A DNA stretch of 64,000 bases from Brevibacterium aurantiacum (GTDB lineage: Bacteria; Actinomycetota; Actinomycetes; Actinomycetales; Brevibacteriaceae): assembly GCF_900169065.1 (NCBI RefSeq), contig NZ_FXZB01000011.1, positions 82,116-146,115 of the forward strand, read 5' to 3'. Under the pieces are notes generated by a model, which was given only the letters and a program-made list of their open reading frames with translations, had not been told where the DNA came from and did no database searches. How positions within the stretch are numbered: position 1 is the first letter of the stretch; each line of letters opens with the position of its first letter. Of the stretch, positions 8,767 through 17,334 are shown one piece after another. A program made the position numbers and the translations under genes.

Positions 8767-9714
8767 CTACTTCTCCAGCACGTCCTCGATGCCGCTGTCG
8801 TTGATGAGCCAGTCAAGGCTGGCCGGACTCGCTCCGTTGATCGCGGTCGTGAAGTCGGCGTCGACGAATTTCGCGGTCCCGTTCTTCACCGCGGGCAGGG
8901 AGTCGTAGCTGGGATTGTCCTCAACCATCGATTTCGCGTCCTCATCCATAGCCCAGATGAAGAGGTAGTCGGCATCGAGCTGATTGAGCTCCTCCGCTGA
9001 GAGGGTGAACCTATTGACCTCTTCCGGAGTCTGATGCTGGCCCGGCTTCAGACCGAGGAGTTCAAGAGGTGCCGCATTTCCGAAGTAGATCCCATCGGAT
9101 CTCGGTGAGATGACCTGATAGGTCTTCCCCTCCACCTCGAGTTCCTCCCCCAGTGACTTCATGGATTCCTTGGTCGCCGCGATGGCCTCTTCGACCTCGT
9201 CCTTCTTACCCAACGCCTCACCAACGACTTGAGCACTGACATCCCAATCGGGATTGGTCGACTCCGACTTCGGCACCACGACCGGGGCAATGTCCGAAAG
9301 ATGGTCATAGACGGCATCATCGGTGACGTTCCAAGGAGCCGCAAAGATGACGTCAGGCTCATAGGAGGCCACCTTCTCAACGTCGACGTCGTAGCTGTCA
9401 CTGACCAATGAATCGTCTGCGACCTCGTCGAGGACACCCTGTTGCCACGCATTGAGCTCATCGGCACTGGTGCCGACTGCCACGGGCGTGGTGCCCAATT
9501 GCGCGGAAACGTCCGCCGACGGGGTATTGAGAGCGACTACAGTCTCCGGGTTCGCCGGAACTTCGACCGTCCCTTTGAGCGTATCGACGCTCACCGGCCC
9601 GCCCGATCCGCTCTCATCGCCTTCGGAGGGACTGCCGGGTGAGGCACTCGAACAGCCGTTGAGGGTCATAGCCCCCACGGTGAGAGCGACAACGACGATG
9701 TTGCTTCTCTTCAT
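8767..9714 (-). CDS. Iron-siderophore ABC transporter substrate-binding lipoprotein
   Basis: The 315-residue protein has a lipoprotein signal with Cys21 (TLNGC) and a FecB/FepB-type fold: GTVEVPANPETVVALNTPSA, then the typical YEPDVIFAAP and LNQLDADYLFIWAMDED segments. It should bind a ferric siderophore outside the membrane and hand it to the permeases encoded upstream. It is the last gene of the fepD-fepG-fepC-like operon and ends 3 nt from the convergent DUF808 gene. Confidence 0.9.
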   Translation of the reverse strand: MKRSNIVVVALTVGAMTLNGCSSASPGSPSEGDESGSGGPVSVDTLKGTVEVPANPETVVALNTPSADVSAQLGTTPVAVGTSADELNAWQQGVLDEVADDSLVSDSYDVDVEKVASYEPDVIFAAPWNVTDDAVYDHLSDIAPVVVPKSESTNPDWDVSAQVVGEALGKKDEVEEAIAATKESMKSLGEELEVEGKTYQVISPRSDGIYFGNAAPLELLGLKPGQHQTPEEVNRFTLSAEELNQLDADYLFIWAMDEDAKSMVEDNPSYDSLPAVKNGTAKFVDADFTTAINGASPASLDWLINDSGIEDVLEK

Positions 9715-9747
9715 GATGCACTTTCGGTCAGGGCGGCAGTCTGCTGG

Positions 9748-10653
9748 TCAGCGGTCTGCGAAGGTCTTCTTCGGCCTGCCGGGAACGATCATGGGTGCAC
9801 CAGTGACGGGGTCGTCGATGATGGTGCAGTCGATGCCGAAGACCCGGTCCACCAACTCCGATGTGATGATCTGGGCTGGTGGGCCCTGGGCGACGATTGC
9901 CCCGTCCTTCATCGCGATGATCTCGTCGGCGTAGCGGCAGGCCTGGTTGAGGTCGTGGAGAACGGCGACGAAGGTGTGGCCGTGTTCGTGATTGAGCTGT
10001 GCGAACAGATCGAGCAGGTCGATCTGGAAGGCCAGGTCCAAGAACGTGGTGGGTTCGTCAAGCAGCATCAGCGGTGTTTCCTGTGCGAGGACCATCGCCA
10101 CCCAGACCCGTTGCCGCTGACCGCCGGAGAGTTCGTCGACCTGGCGGCCCGAGAGGTCTTCGGTGTTCGTTGCCCGCAGCGCTGAGAGCACGGCAGTTTC
10201 GTCCTGGTCTGTCCACTGTTTGAGGAACGACTGGTGCGGGTGGCGCCCGCGAGCCACGAGCTCGGCCACGGTGATGCCGTCTGGGGCGATCGATGTCTGT
10301 GGGAGCAGTCCCAGCCTTTTGGCGATCTGCTTCGTCTTCAGTTTCGCGATATTTCCGCCGTCGAGGAGAACCGTGCCCTTCGCCGGGGTCATCAGTCTGG
10401 CCAGTGCCCGCAGCAGCGTCGACTTGCCGCAGGCGTTGGGGCCGACGATGACGGTGAACTTGCCCGGAGCGATCTCTACGTTGAGGTCGGTGATGACCTG
10501 GCGATGGTCATAGGCCAGGTCGAGGTTCTGGGCCGCCAACGGCGTCGCGGTCGACGTCGCCGTATCGGTCGCGCCAGCTTTGCCGACATTGCCGGTCGTC
10601 CCGGACTTGCCAGTCGTATCAGCGTGATCGGTCATATCGGATGAGATGCTCAT
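9748..10653 (-). CDS. Siderophore ABC transporter ATP-binding protein (FepC/FecE type)
   Basis: A 301-residue ATPase with Walker A GPNACGKST, signature LSGGQRQR, Walker B PLMLLDEPT and switch His in LHDLNQ. The first 40 residues are a Thr/Gly/Ala-rich extension not usual in FepC, and an alternative ATG at 10635 would remove only part of it. Start 10653 overlaps the stop of the upstream permease in an ATGA arrangement. It powers ferric-siderophore import. Confidence 0.92.
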   Translation of the reverse strand: MSISSDMTDHADTTGKSGTTGNVGKAGATDTATSTATPLAAQNLDLAYDHRQVITDLNVEIAPGKFTVIVGPNACGKSTLLRALARLMTPAKGTVLLDGGNIAKLKTKQIAKRLGLLPQTSIAPDGITVAELVARGRHPHQSFLKQWTDQDETAVLSALRATNTEDLSGRQVDELSGGQRQRVWVAMVLAQETPLMLLDEPTTFLDLAFQIDLLDLFAQLNHEHGHTFVAVLHDLNQACRYADEIIAMKDGAIVAQGPPAQIITSELVDRVFGIDCTIIDDPVTGAPMIVPGRPKKTFADR

Positions 10654-11756
10654 TGTGCCTTCCGAGCTTCTTGGATGAGGAGCCAGATCAGGTAGATGCC
10701 GCCGATGCACACGGTGACGACTCCGACGGGAAGTTGGGTTTCGCCCAGGGCGTGCTGAGCGATGAGATCGGCAGCGACGAGCAGGAGCGCTCCAACGGCT
10801 GCAGCCGACAGCAGGCTGGTGCCTTGGGACTTTGCGATCCTGCGTCCGATCTGTGGGGCGGCAAGGGCGACGAAGGCGATGGGTCCGGCGGCGGCCGTGA
10901 CCACGGCGACGAGCGCCACGGCTACGAGAATGAGGCCGGCTCGCAGGGGTTCGTTGCGCACCCCTAGCGCCTTGGCGGTGTCGTCGCCGAGTTCGAGTGT
11001 GCCCAGGCCGCGGGAGAAGAGGCCGCATCCCAGCCCCAGGAGCACCGTGCCGATGGCTGCTGGCAGCAGTGTCGACCAGCCCATGCCGTTGAGTGTTCCG
11101 GCTCCCCAGGTGGCTGCCGCCATCGCGAGGTCGAGGTCGGCGCGCATGATCAGCCAGGTGTTGAAGGCGTTGAGCATGGCGGTCAGGGCGATGCCGACGA
11201 TGATGAGGCGGAAGCCTTGGACCCCGCCCTTCCACGTCAGAAGGTAGACCACGATGGCGGTGAGGAGGCCGCCGATGATCGCACCGAAGGCTGTGGAGAC
11301 GAAGCTGGAGCCGAAGACGATGATGGTGACGATTCCGCCGGTGTAGGCACCGGTGGAGAAGCCGATGATGTCGGGGCTGCCCAGTGGGTTGCGGGTCAGT
11401 GATTGGAAGACTGCACCCGAGATGCCCAGTCCGGCTCCGAGGACGATTCCGGCGATGATGCGTGGTGCCCGCCATTCGCCGACGACGGTGTTGACGATGC
11501 GTTTGTCGGCCTGGCCGAACAGCCCTTGGAAGACCTCGCCGGGGGTAAGCGAGAACTCTCCGAGGAGCAGTCCCAGGAATCCGCAGCCCAACGCCAGCAC
11601 AGCGACGATGGCGCTCGTGACGACGACGCGCAGATCGATGCGGAAGCCGAAGGCTCGCAGCATCGGACGGCCGAAGTCGACCTTCTCCCCCGGCAGGACC
11701 CGCTGGCCGGGAACGAATTCGGTGGCGTCTCCGATCGGTGAGTGCGACGATTTCAC
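10650..11756 (-). CDS. FecCD-family siderophore permease (FepG-like)
   Basis: The 368-residue permease has about nine or ten membrane helices. Family markers include GEWRAPRIIAGIVLGAGLG, QSLTRNPLGSPDIIGFSTGA and the C-terminal AAGPIAFVALAAPQIGRRI, which includes the coupling region for the ATPase. A 36-residue hydrophilic N-terminus precedes the first helix. It overlaps both neighbours by 4 nt and forms a heterodimer with the next permease. Confidence 0.93.
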   Translation of the reverse strand: MKSSHSPIGDATEFVPGQRVLPGEKVDFGRPMLRAFGFRIDLRVVVTSAIVAVLALGCGFLGLLLGEFSLTPGEVFQGLFGQADKRIVNTVVGEWRAPRIIAGIVLGAGLGISGAVFQSLTRNPLGSPDIIGFSTGAYTGGIVTIIVFGSSFVSTAFGAIIGGLLTAIVVYLLTWKGGVQGFRLIIVGIALTAMLNAFNTWLIMRADLDLAMAAATWGAGTLNGMGWSTLLPAAIGTVLLGLGCGLFSRGLGTLELGDDTAKALGVRNEPLRAGLILVAVALVAVVTAAAGPIAFVALAAPQIGRRIAKSQGTSLLSAAAVGALLLVAADLIAQHALGETQLPVGVVTVCIGGIYLIWLLIQEARKAQ

Positions 11757-12820
11757 AGTCCGCTCGCCTTCTTTCTGCGAACGAGGGCGATGAGCACCGG
11801 TGCACCGACGAAGGCGGTGACGACGCCGACCTGGAGTTCACCCGGTTTCATCACCACCCGTCCGAGCACATCGGAGACGAGGAGCAGAATGGGCGAGAGG
11901 ATGACGGAATAGCTTAAGATCCATCTCTGATCGGGGCCGACGATCCAGCGCGCGATGTGGGGAATCATCAGTCCGATGAACCCGATCGGCCCGGCGGCAG
12001 CGGTGGCACCGCCGGCCAGGAGGGTGACCGCGAGGATGGTGAGGATGCGGGTGCGGTTGACCGAGGTGCCCAGACTGGCAGCCAGATCGTCGCCGAGTGC
12101 CACTGCGTTGAGCGAGTGGGCCAAGAAGAGTGCGAGGACGATGCCGCCGATGATGAATGGAGCCACGGCGTAGACCGTGTCGAAACCACGACCGGCGATG
12201 GCTCCGACATCCCAGGCACGGAAGGCGTCGAAGGCTCGTTCATTCGTCAGCAGCACGCCTTTGGTCAATCCAGTCAGCACAGCTGCCACGGCGACTCCAG
12301 CCAAGGTCAGCCGGATCGGATCCACGCTGTGGTTTCGACCGGAGGACCCGATGATGTACACGCCTGCCGTGGCGACGAGGGCACCGAGGAAGGCGAACCA
12401 GATGTAGCCGTTGATCGAGGTGATTCCGAAGAACCCGATCCCGATGGCGACGGCGAAGGAGGCCCCTGCGTTGACGCCGAGGATGCCCGGGTCGGCCAGC
12501 GGGTTGCGCGTCAGCGCCTGGATCAGTCCGCCAGCCAGACCCAGTCCCATACCGACGAGTATGCCCAACACGGTTCGCGGGAAGCGCAGTTCGAGGACGA
12601 CCAGCTGGTCGTCGCTTCCGCTGGGATCGAAGAATGCGCCCAGTACTTCCGAGACCGGCATGTCACGGGTGCCGATGGCCAGTGAGGCCAGCACCACGAG
12701 GACCAAGACGATGACCGCGATGATGAGCCCGAGGGTGCGTCTGACCTTCAGCGCCCGTGTCGCCTTCTGACCGGTGACCTCAGAGGGCTTCGCCGAGGCT
12801 GTGGTGGCGAGACCGGTCAT
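11753..12820 (-). CDS. FecCD-family siderophore permease (FepD-like)
   Basis: The first gene of the operon encodes 355 residues with LRFPRTVLGILVGMGLGLAG, QALTRNPLADPGILGVNAGA and the coupling region AAGPIGFIGLMIPHIAR. A ribosome-binding site AAGGA lies upstream. The DtxR/IdeR-like box 27 bp before the start predicts repression by iron. The four genes in order (two permeases, ATPase, binding protein) make a complete ferric-siderophore importer. Confidence 0.93.
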   Translation of the reverse strand: MTGLATTASAKPSEVTGQKATRALKVRRTLGLIIAVIVLVLVVLASLAIGTRDMPVSEVLGAFFDPSGSDDQLVVLELRFPRTVLGILVGMGLGLAGGLIQALTRNPLADPGILGVNAGASFAVAIGIGFFGITSINGYIWFAFLGALVATAGVYIIGSSGRNHSVDPIRLTLAGVAVAAVLTGLTKGVLLTNERAFDAFRAWDVGAIAGRGFDTVYAVAPFIIGGIVLALFLAHSLNAVALGDDLAASLGTSVNRTRILTILAVTLLAGGATAAAGPIGFIGLMIPHIARWIVGPDQRWILSYSVILSPILLLVSDVLGRVVMKPGELQVGVVTAFVGAPVLIALVRRKKASGL

Positions 12821-12846
12821 CGGAGGGTTCCTTAGTATCGACTAAT

Positions 12847-12865
12847 TAAGGGCAGGCTAACCACA
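12847..12865 (-). promoter_or_regulatory. DtxR/IdeR-type iron box for the siderophore importer operon
   Basis: The plus strand reads TAAGGGCAGGCTAACCACA. The minus-strand reading matches the known consensus TTAGGTTAGCCTAACCTAA at 14 of 19 positions by my count. It lies just upstream of the first permease gene, so iron-loaded repressor would block the operon. Confidence 0.7.
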
Positions 12866-12905
12866 ATCTAGTCGAAAACGGCGGCTCATCCAAACGATTT
12901 CTCGT

Positions 12906-13394
12906 TCACTGAGCTGTGATCTTGCCGATCCTTTCGGACGTCTGGCGCTGAATTCGGGAGAGCATTCCGCTCATCCCCCGCAGCCGCAGCGGGCTCACGA
13001 GGTCCGTCATCGACAGACGCAACGGCAGGTCAGACGGGATGGACAGGACCACCTCGGCGGTCTGTCCGTTGAGTCCTTCGTGAAGGATTCCGGCGAAACC
13101 ACGGGTCGTCGGCGCCTCGGGAGGTGCGGAGAAATGCAGCTTCACGATCGCGGCACCCCCCTGCTCGGGGTTCTCCACCTCGGTGACGAGGAAGATCGGA
13201 GACTGGCATTCGGGGACAGGTTCGAGCAGCTCGGGGTGCTCGCTGTAGCGCGGTGGCAGCTCGGGCAGCTCGGAGGCGAGCTCGAGCAGAAGCTGCAGCC
13301 GGTCACTGGAATCGGTCTCCGCGAAATCGGTGACGATCTCGGCCAGGCTCTCCGGCAGGTCCGAGGACTCTGGGGTGTCTGTTGCGGCGCTCAT
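12906..13394 (-). CDS. SufE family sulfur-acceptor protein
   Basis: The 162-residue protein carries the SufE acceptor cysteine (Cys63 in PVPECQSPIFL) after ELPPRYSEHPELLEPV. SufE takes persulfide sulfur from a cysteine desulfurase. The TGATG junction at 13392-13396 couples it to the rhodanese gene upstream, so the pair may pass sulfane sulfur between them. This SufE/rhodanese pairing is a familiar actinobacterial arrangement, from memory. Confidence 0.88.
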   Translation of the reverse strand: MSAATDTPESSDLPESLAEIVTDFAETDSSDRLQLLLELASELPELPPRYSEHPELLEPVPECQSPIFLVTEVENPEQGGAAIVKLHFSAPPEAPTTRGFAGILHEGLNGQTAEVVLSIPSDLPLRLSMTDLVSPLRLRGMSGMLSRIQRQTSERIGKITAQ

Positions 13395-14302
13395 CAGCGG
13401 TTGGGCACCTCCCCGGCCTCTGCTCCAGTGACGATGGGAACACCGACGACGTTGCCCCATTCGGTCCAGGACCCGTCGTAGTTGCGGACGTTGGTGTAGC
13501 CGAGCAGGTGCTGGAGAACGAACCAGGTGTGGCTGGAGCGTTCGCCGATGCGGCAGTAGGCGATGACCTCGTCGGCGGTGCCGAGTCCGGCCTCATCGGT
13601 GTAGATGGCCTTGAGTTCAGCTGCCGACTTGAAGGTGCCGTCCTCGTTTGCGGCCTTTGCCCAGGGCACCGAGGCTGCGGTGGGGATGTGTCCTCCGCGC
13701 AGTGCGCCCTCTTCGGGGTAGGCGGGCATGTGTGTGCGTTCGCCGGTGTATTCCTCGGGGCTGCGCACATCGATGAGGGGACGCGTGCCGATGCTGTCTC
13801 TGACCTCGGGCAGGAATGCCCGCAAGCTCGTGTCATCACGCTCGATGACCGGGTATTCGGTCGGCTCCGGGCGTGGCTTGTCCGTGGTCAGTTCACGATC
13901 TTCGGCCTGCCATTTGGCACGGCCTCCGTCCATGAGGCGGACGTCTTCGTGGCCGAACAGGGAGAAGACCCACAGGGCGTAGGCTGCCCACCAGTTGGAT
14001 TTGTCGCCGTAGAAGACGATGGTGTCCTCCCGGGAGATGCCCTTGGCGGACATGAGTGCGGCGAATCCTTCGCCGTCGACGTAGTCGCGGGTGACCCTGT
14101 CATTGAGTTCGGTGTGCCAATCGACCTTCACCGCGCCGGGGATGTGCCCGGTCTCGTAGAGGAGGACGTCCTCATCGCTTTCGACGATGACCAGTCCGGG
14201 TTCACCGGCATGCTCAGCCACCCATTCGGTGCTGACCAGACGTGATCCGTCTGCGTATTCGGCGAATTTGGCCGTGGAATCAGCCGGGATCGCTGTGCTC
14301 AC
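13394..14302 (-). CDS. sseA: Thiosulfate/3-mercaptopyruvate-type sulfurtransferase (tandem rhodanese)
   Basis: A 302-residue enzyme with two rhodanese domains. The C-terminal one holds the active Cys250 in [14 protein letters not shown], a loop shared with actinobacterial SseA/CysA-type enzymes. The N-terminal domain lacks a catalytic cysteine at the equivalent place ([10 protein letters not shown]), as expected. The GTG start at 14302 has AAGGAGG 5 nt upstream. It transfers sulfane sulfur to thiophilic acceptors and is cotranscribed with sufE. Confidence 0.9.
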   Translation of the reverse strand: MSTAIPADSTAKFAEYADGSRLVSTEWVAEHAGEPGLVIVESDEDVLLYETGHIPGAVKVDWHTELNDRVTRDYVDGEGFAALMSAKGISREDTIVFYGDKSNWWAAYALWVFSLFGHEDVRLMDGGRAKWQAEDRELTTDKPRPEPTEYPVIERDDTSLRAFLPEVRDSIGTRPLIDVRSPEEYTGERTHMPAYPEEGALRGGHIPTAASVPWAKAANEDGTFKSAAELKAIYTDEAGLGTADEVIAYCRIGERSSHTWFVLQHLLGYTNVRNYDGSWTEWGNVVGVPIVTGAEAGEVPNR

Positions 14303-14361
14303 TCGTTCCTCCTTGTGATGGTGTGGCTCTTCGGGCCTCTGTGCGGGTCAACGCCACCGCC

Positions 14362-14412
14362 CACCAGCATATTCCTCCACAGGCACGTCCCGATGCAGGG
14401 GTATTGCTGGTG
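14362..14412. other. Inverted repeat in the gap before the sulfurtransferase gene
   Basis: CACCAGCA (14362-14369) pairs with TGCTGGTG (14405-14412) across a 35-nt loop. It lies in the 141-bp gap between the hydrolase and sulfurtransferase genes, both on the minus strand. There is no U-tract, so a terminator is doubtful; it could be an operator or an RNA hairpin. Confidence 0.3.
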
Positions 14413-14443
14413 AGATGCGGGTGTCACCGACGAGTTCGGGACG

Positions 14444-15232
14444 CTAGTCGCGTGAGAAGAATGTCTGCAGGGCGGAGATAAACGTCTTCGGCTGCTCCGA
14501 GTGGACCCAATGGCCTGAACCTTTGACGGTGAGCAGTGTGGCCCGGGGAAAGAGGGAGCGCATGAGCGGCAGATCCTCACGGGAGACGTAATCCGAATTC
14601 TCGCCGGCCATCCACAGGACGGGACCGTCGAAGCTCGCCTCCCCCATGTCGGGGAAGTCTCCGATAGTCGGCAGGCTTTCATGGAGCAGGGTGAGGTTGG
14701 GCTGCCAGGCATATCCCGCCGAGGTGGTGCGCAGGTTCTGGAGCAGGAATCCCCTGATCGTGTCCTCGGGGATCTTCGCCTGCAATGCCTCGTTGGCACC
14801 GGTGCGTGATTCGATCTCGTCGAGATCGACTTCGGCCAGACTGGAGAGCAGGTGCTCAAAGACTCCGAGGGATCCGCCTGCGGTGGGGGCGATGTCGACG
14901 ACGACGAGACGGTCGATGAGCTCTGGGTGGCGCAGGGCCAGGACCATCGCGACCTTGCCTCCCAGGGAATGTCCGACCAGGTGCACGGGCAGATCATCGG
15001 GTGCGGTCATCTCGGCGATCATCGCGGCCACGGAGTCGGCCATGTCCACATAGCTGAAGTCCTCGGTCCACTCCGAATCCCCGTGGTTGGGCAGGTCGAC
15101 GAGCAGGCTCGAGTAGTCGGGCTCGAGTGCTTTGGCGATCGACGTGAAGTTCTTGCCGCGGCCGAAGAGTCCGTGGAGGAAGACGATGCGCTTACCGGTG
15201 CTGCCGATGAGTTTGCTGGCGATGTCAGTCAC
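14444..15232 (-). CDS. Alpha/beta-hydrolase (YbfF-like esterase)
   Basis: The 262-residue hydrolase has HGLFGRGKNF (oxyanion region), DLPNHGDSEW, nucleophile Ser in LVGHSLGGKVAM, an acid in AGENSDYV and His in GSGHWVHSEQP. Both catalytic Ser and His are present. Related enzymes are general short-chain acyl esterases; the natural substrate is unknown. The start is GTG 15232, 6 nt after a TAGGCT -10. Confidence 0.88.
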   Translation of the reverse strand: MTDIASKLIGSTGKRIVFLHGLFGRGKNFTSIAKALEPDYSSLLVDLPNHGDSEWTEDFSYVDMADSVAAMIAEMTAPDDLPVHLVGHSLGGKVAMVLALRHPELIDRLVVVDIAPTAGGSLGVFEHLLSSLAEVDLDEIESRTGANEALQAKIPEDTIRGFLLQNLRTTSAGYAWQPNLTLLHESLPTIGDFPDMGEASFDGPVLWMAGENSDYVSREDLPLMRSLFPRATLLTVKGSGHWVHSEQPKTFISALQTFFSRD

Positions 15233-15244
15233 GTCACCAGCCTA
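15233..15244 (-). promoter_or_regulatory. Leaderless-type promoter of the hydrolase gene
   Basis: On the minus strand TAGGCT (15239-15244) precedes GTG 15232 by 6 nt (GGTGAC). The same hexamer and spacing recur at 15762 and 31842. Confidence 0.6.
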
Positions 15245-15263
15245 CCCGGGACCTCTCACCGGG

Positions 15264-15755
15264 TCATTTGTCGGTGACCGCCTGGTCGAGGGCCTGCAGT
15301 GACCGGTCGAGATATTCGGGGCTGACGACGGGGAATCCGCCGAACGCCTCGCGGATCTCCTGCGTCGTGCGTGACCAGTCATAGGTCAGGGTCACCTCGG
15401 TGCCGGACTCGGTCCCTTCGAGGTCGTAGCGCCACCGCCAACCTCCGGGTTCCACGTGTCCGTCCTCATCGGCTTGGCCGGGATCCCAGGCGATTGCGTG
15501 ATCGGGTTCGAAGGTGGTCACCGTGTTGTCAATTCGATAGTCACCGTTCTCGTCGTTGAAGTGCATGTTCATGGAGAAGATCTGTCCGGTGGCCGTGATC
15601 GGCTGCGCATCGATGGCATCACGCACCCAGTCTGTGGGTTCGGTGTCACGGTGCCGGGTGGGGTCGGCCAACACCGCGAAGATCGCGTCGGAGGAGGCGT
15701 CGATCGTACGTGTGCGGACGATGTGCTCGTTGGGATACTTCGCTGCTTCGGCCAT
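15264..15755 (-). CDS. SRPBCC (START-like) domain protein
   Basis: A 163-residue helix-grip protein: VRTRTIDASSDAIFAVLADP at the N-terminus, the WRWRYDLEG and GTEVTLTYDWSRT strands, and a long C-terminal helix. Such proteins bind hydrophobic ligands or act in polyketide-type reactions; no catalytic residues can be assigned. It is divergent from the Nudix gene, and each has its own leaderless-type promoter in the 61-bp gap. Confidence 0.82.
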   Translation of the reverse strand: MAEAAKYPNEHIVRTRTIDASSDAIFAVLADPTRHRDTEPTDWVRDAIDAQPITATGQIFSMNMHFNDENGDYRIDNTVTTFEPDHAIAWDPGQADEDGHVEPGGWRWRYDLEGTESGTEVTLTYDWSRTTQEIREAFGGFPVVSPEYLDRSLQALDQAVTDK

Positions 15756-15767
15756 GCGACCAGCCTA
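15756..15767 (-). promoter_or_regulatory. Leaderless-type promoter of the SRPBCC gene
   Basis: On the minus strand TAGGCT (15762-15767) precedes ATG 15755 by 6 nt (GGTCGC). No ribosome-binding site is visible. Confidence 0.6.
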
Positions 15768-15804
15768 TTCACCCGACCTCGGCTTGGGAAGTGATACCCA
15801 CAGG

Positions 15805-15816
15805 TAGGGTGAGTCC
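15805..15816 (+). promoter_or_regulatory. Leaderless-type promoter of the Nudix gene
   Basis: TAGGGT (15805-15810) precedes ATG 15817 by 6 nt (GAGTCC). It faces away from the SRPBCC promoter 38 bp to the left. Confidence 0.55.
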
Positions 15817-16275
15817 ATGCACTTCTCCGATTACGACACACGACTGGCCGGCTATGCGGTGATCGTCAACGACGACAGAGAAATCCTGCTCAGTTGGTTC
15901 AACGGCGGCAACGAACCGGCTCATGCACTGTGGACCCTTCCCGGTGGCGGGATCGAGTTCCACGAGAGCATCGAGACCGGAACGATTCGTGAGATCAAGG
16001 AGGAGACGGGCTTCGATGCCGAGCTGGTGCGTCCGTTGACGACGCACACCTTCACGGAGAACCGGAGCAGCTCGTCGCGCCGCAGGACGGTCTCACGACC
16101 GTTCAAAGGTGTCCGCGTCGTCTATGAGGCTCGGATCACCGGCGGGACACTGGGAACTCTCGAGGTCGATGGGACCACGGACCGGGCCGAATGGCTGGCA
16201 CTCGATTCGCTGGCCGAGGTGCGCCACGCTCGGATCATCGACATCGGATTGGATGCGTGGCGCACAGCCGTCTGA
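15817..16275 (+). CDS. Nudix hydrolase
   Basis: The 152-residue protein has a complete Nudix box: GGGIEFHESIETGT followed by IREIKEETGFD, matching GX5EX7REUXEEXGU. It hydrolyses a nucleoside diphosphate linked to another group; the substrate is unknown. A basic serine/arginine loop (SSSSRRRTVSR) lies between strands after the box. It converges on a siderophore-binding gene with a 9-nt gap. Confidence 0.9.
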   Translation: MHFSDYDTRLAGYAVIVNDDREILLSWFNGGNEPAHALWTLPGGGIEFHESIETGTIREIKEETGFDAELVRPLTTHTFTENRSSSSRRRTVSRPFKGVRVVYEARITGGTLGTLEVDGTTDRAEWLALDSLAEVRHARIIDIGLDAWRTAV

Positions 16276-16284
16276 GCTCGTCGG

Positions 16285-17241
16285 CTATTTGACCTTATCG
16301 GCCACGAGGTCGGGCATCTTCTCTGCCGCGAAGGATGCGGAGAGCACCGAGTTGAGTGAGAATGCCTGGCGCACATCATTGAGGTCCTCGGTCAGTACGA
16401 GGCTCCGACCGTCTTCGACCGCCGGGATGCGCTTGAAGGCAGCGTCCTTAGTCACCTCGGTGTCGGGGATGTAGATCGGAAACGCCACGAGCAGGTCCGC
16501 ATCGAGATCGTCGAGCTTCTCCTCGGACACTGTGGCGGTGAAGCCTTCCGGTTTGAGTGCCGCGACCTTCTCCGACTGTTTGAATCCGAGCTGTTCCATG
16601 AACTGCACGCGCTCGGATCCTTCGACATAGGCTCCCCAGCCTTCCGAGGTCTTCGCGGCCACGCTCACGGATTTCCCGTCGAACTCCGGATGGGCCTTGC
16701 GAGCGGCTTCGTACTTCTTATCGAGCTCTTCGAGGACCTTCTTGCCTTCGTCTTCCTTGCCCAGCGCCTGGGAGACCAGGTTGACCTGCTGGTCCATCGT
16801 GGTCAGGTAATTGTCGCCGCCTTCAGGTGCTCCCACGGTCGGGGCGATCTCTGAGAGTCGGTCGTAGCGCTCCTGTTCACCGGAGCTCTTGGTGTCGAGG
16901 ATGAGGTCGGGTTCGAGGGCCGCGATCTTCTCGAAGTCGGGTTCCATCGTGTCGATGATCTCCGGAGCCTGATCGTAGAGGTCCTCGGCCCAGGGACCGA
17001 CACCCTTGCCGCCGAACTCCACCCAATCGGAGGCGCCGACCGGCTGCACGCCGACTGCCAGCGCGGTCTCCGCGTCGCCCCACCCCAGGGCCACGACCTT
17101 CTTCGGGTCTTTCGGGACCTCAACGGAGCCGAATTTGGTGTCGATGCTGATGCCCGAGGCCGCTTCCTCTTCACCACCGCCACCACCACAGGCAGCGAGC
17201 AGGAGGACGGAGGCGAGCACGGGAGCGAGAATTCGGCGCAT
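16285..17241 (-). CDS. Second iron-siderophore-binding lipoprotein
   Basis: A 318-residue FecB-type binding protein with lipobox LLAAC (Cys18), GSVEVPKDPKKVVALGWGDA and ALEPDLILDTKSSG, the regions that flank the siderophore site. It stands alone without permease or ATPase genes, so it probably shares the importer encoded at 9.7-12.8 kb or another. The iron box 19 bp upstream of its start predicts co-regulation. The ribosome-binding site is AAGGA. Confidence 0.9.
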   Translation of the reverse strand: MRRILAPVLASVLLLAACGGGGGEEEAASGISIDTKFGSVEVPKDPKKVVALGWGDAETALAVGVQPVGASDWVEFGGKGVGPWAEDLYDQAPEIIDTMEPDFEKIAALEPDLILDTKSSGEQERYDRLSEIAPTVGAPEGGDNYLTTMDQQVNLVSQALGKEDEGKKVLEELDKKYEAARKAHPEFDGKSVSVAAKTSEGWGAYVEGSERVQFMEQLGFKQSEKVAALKPEGFTATVSEEKLDDLDADLLVAFPIYIPDTEVTKDAAFKRIPAVEDGRSLVLTEDLNDVRQAFSLNSVLSASFAAEKMPDLVADKVK

Positions 17242-17259
17242 GAGATCCTTCTTGAGTAG

Positions 17260-17278
17260 TTAGGCGAGCCTAGCTTAA
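17260..17278 (-). promoter_or_regulatory. DtxR/IdeR-type iron box for the orphan binding protein
   Basis: TTAGGCGAGCCTAGCTTAA matches the DtxR/IdeR consensus at about 15 of 19 positions and lies just upstream of the start at 17241. Confidence 0.75.
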
Positions 17279-17334
17279 CCCATGCGCGGGGTCGCTGCGA
17301 CTGACCGCATCCGCCTATCGGCCTCTGAGCCCAT

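Noticed and set aside
10654..11841. A reading frame that extends the siderophore ATPase upstream to nearly 700 codons
   Set aside because: The extension is Arg/His-rich and lies antisense-like over the permease genes in another frame. The ATGA overlap at 10650-10653 marks the true start.
14362..14412. Inverted repeat as a terminator for the hydrolase gene
   Set aside because: The loop is long and there is no T-run on either side; kept only as an inverted repeat.
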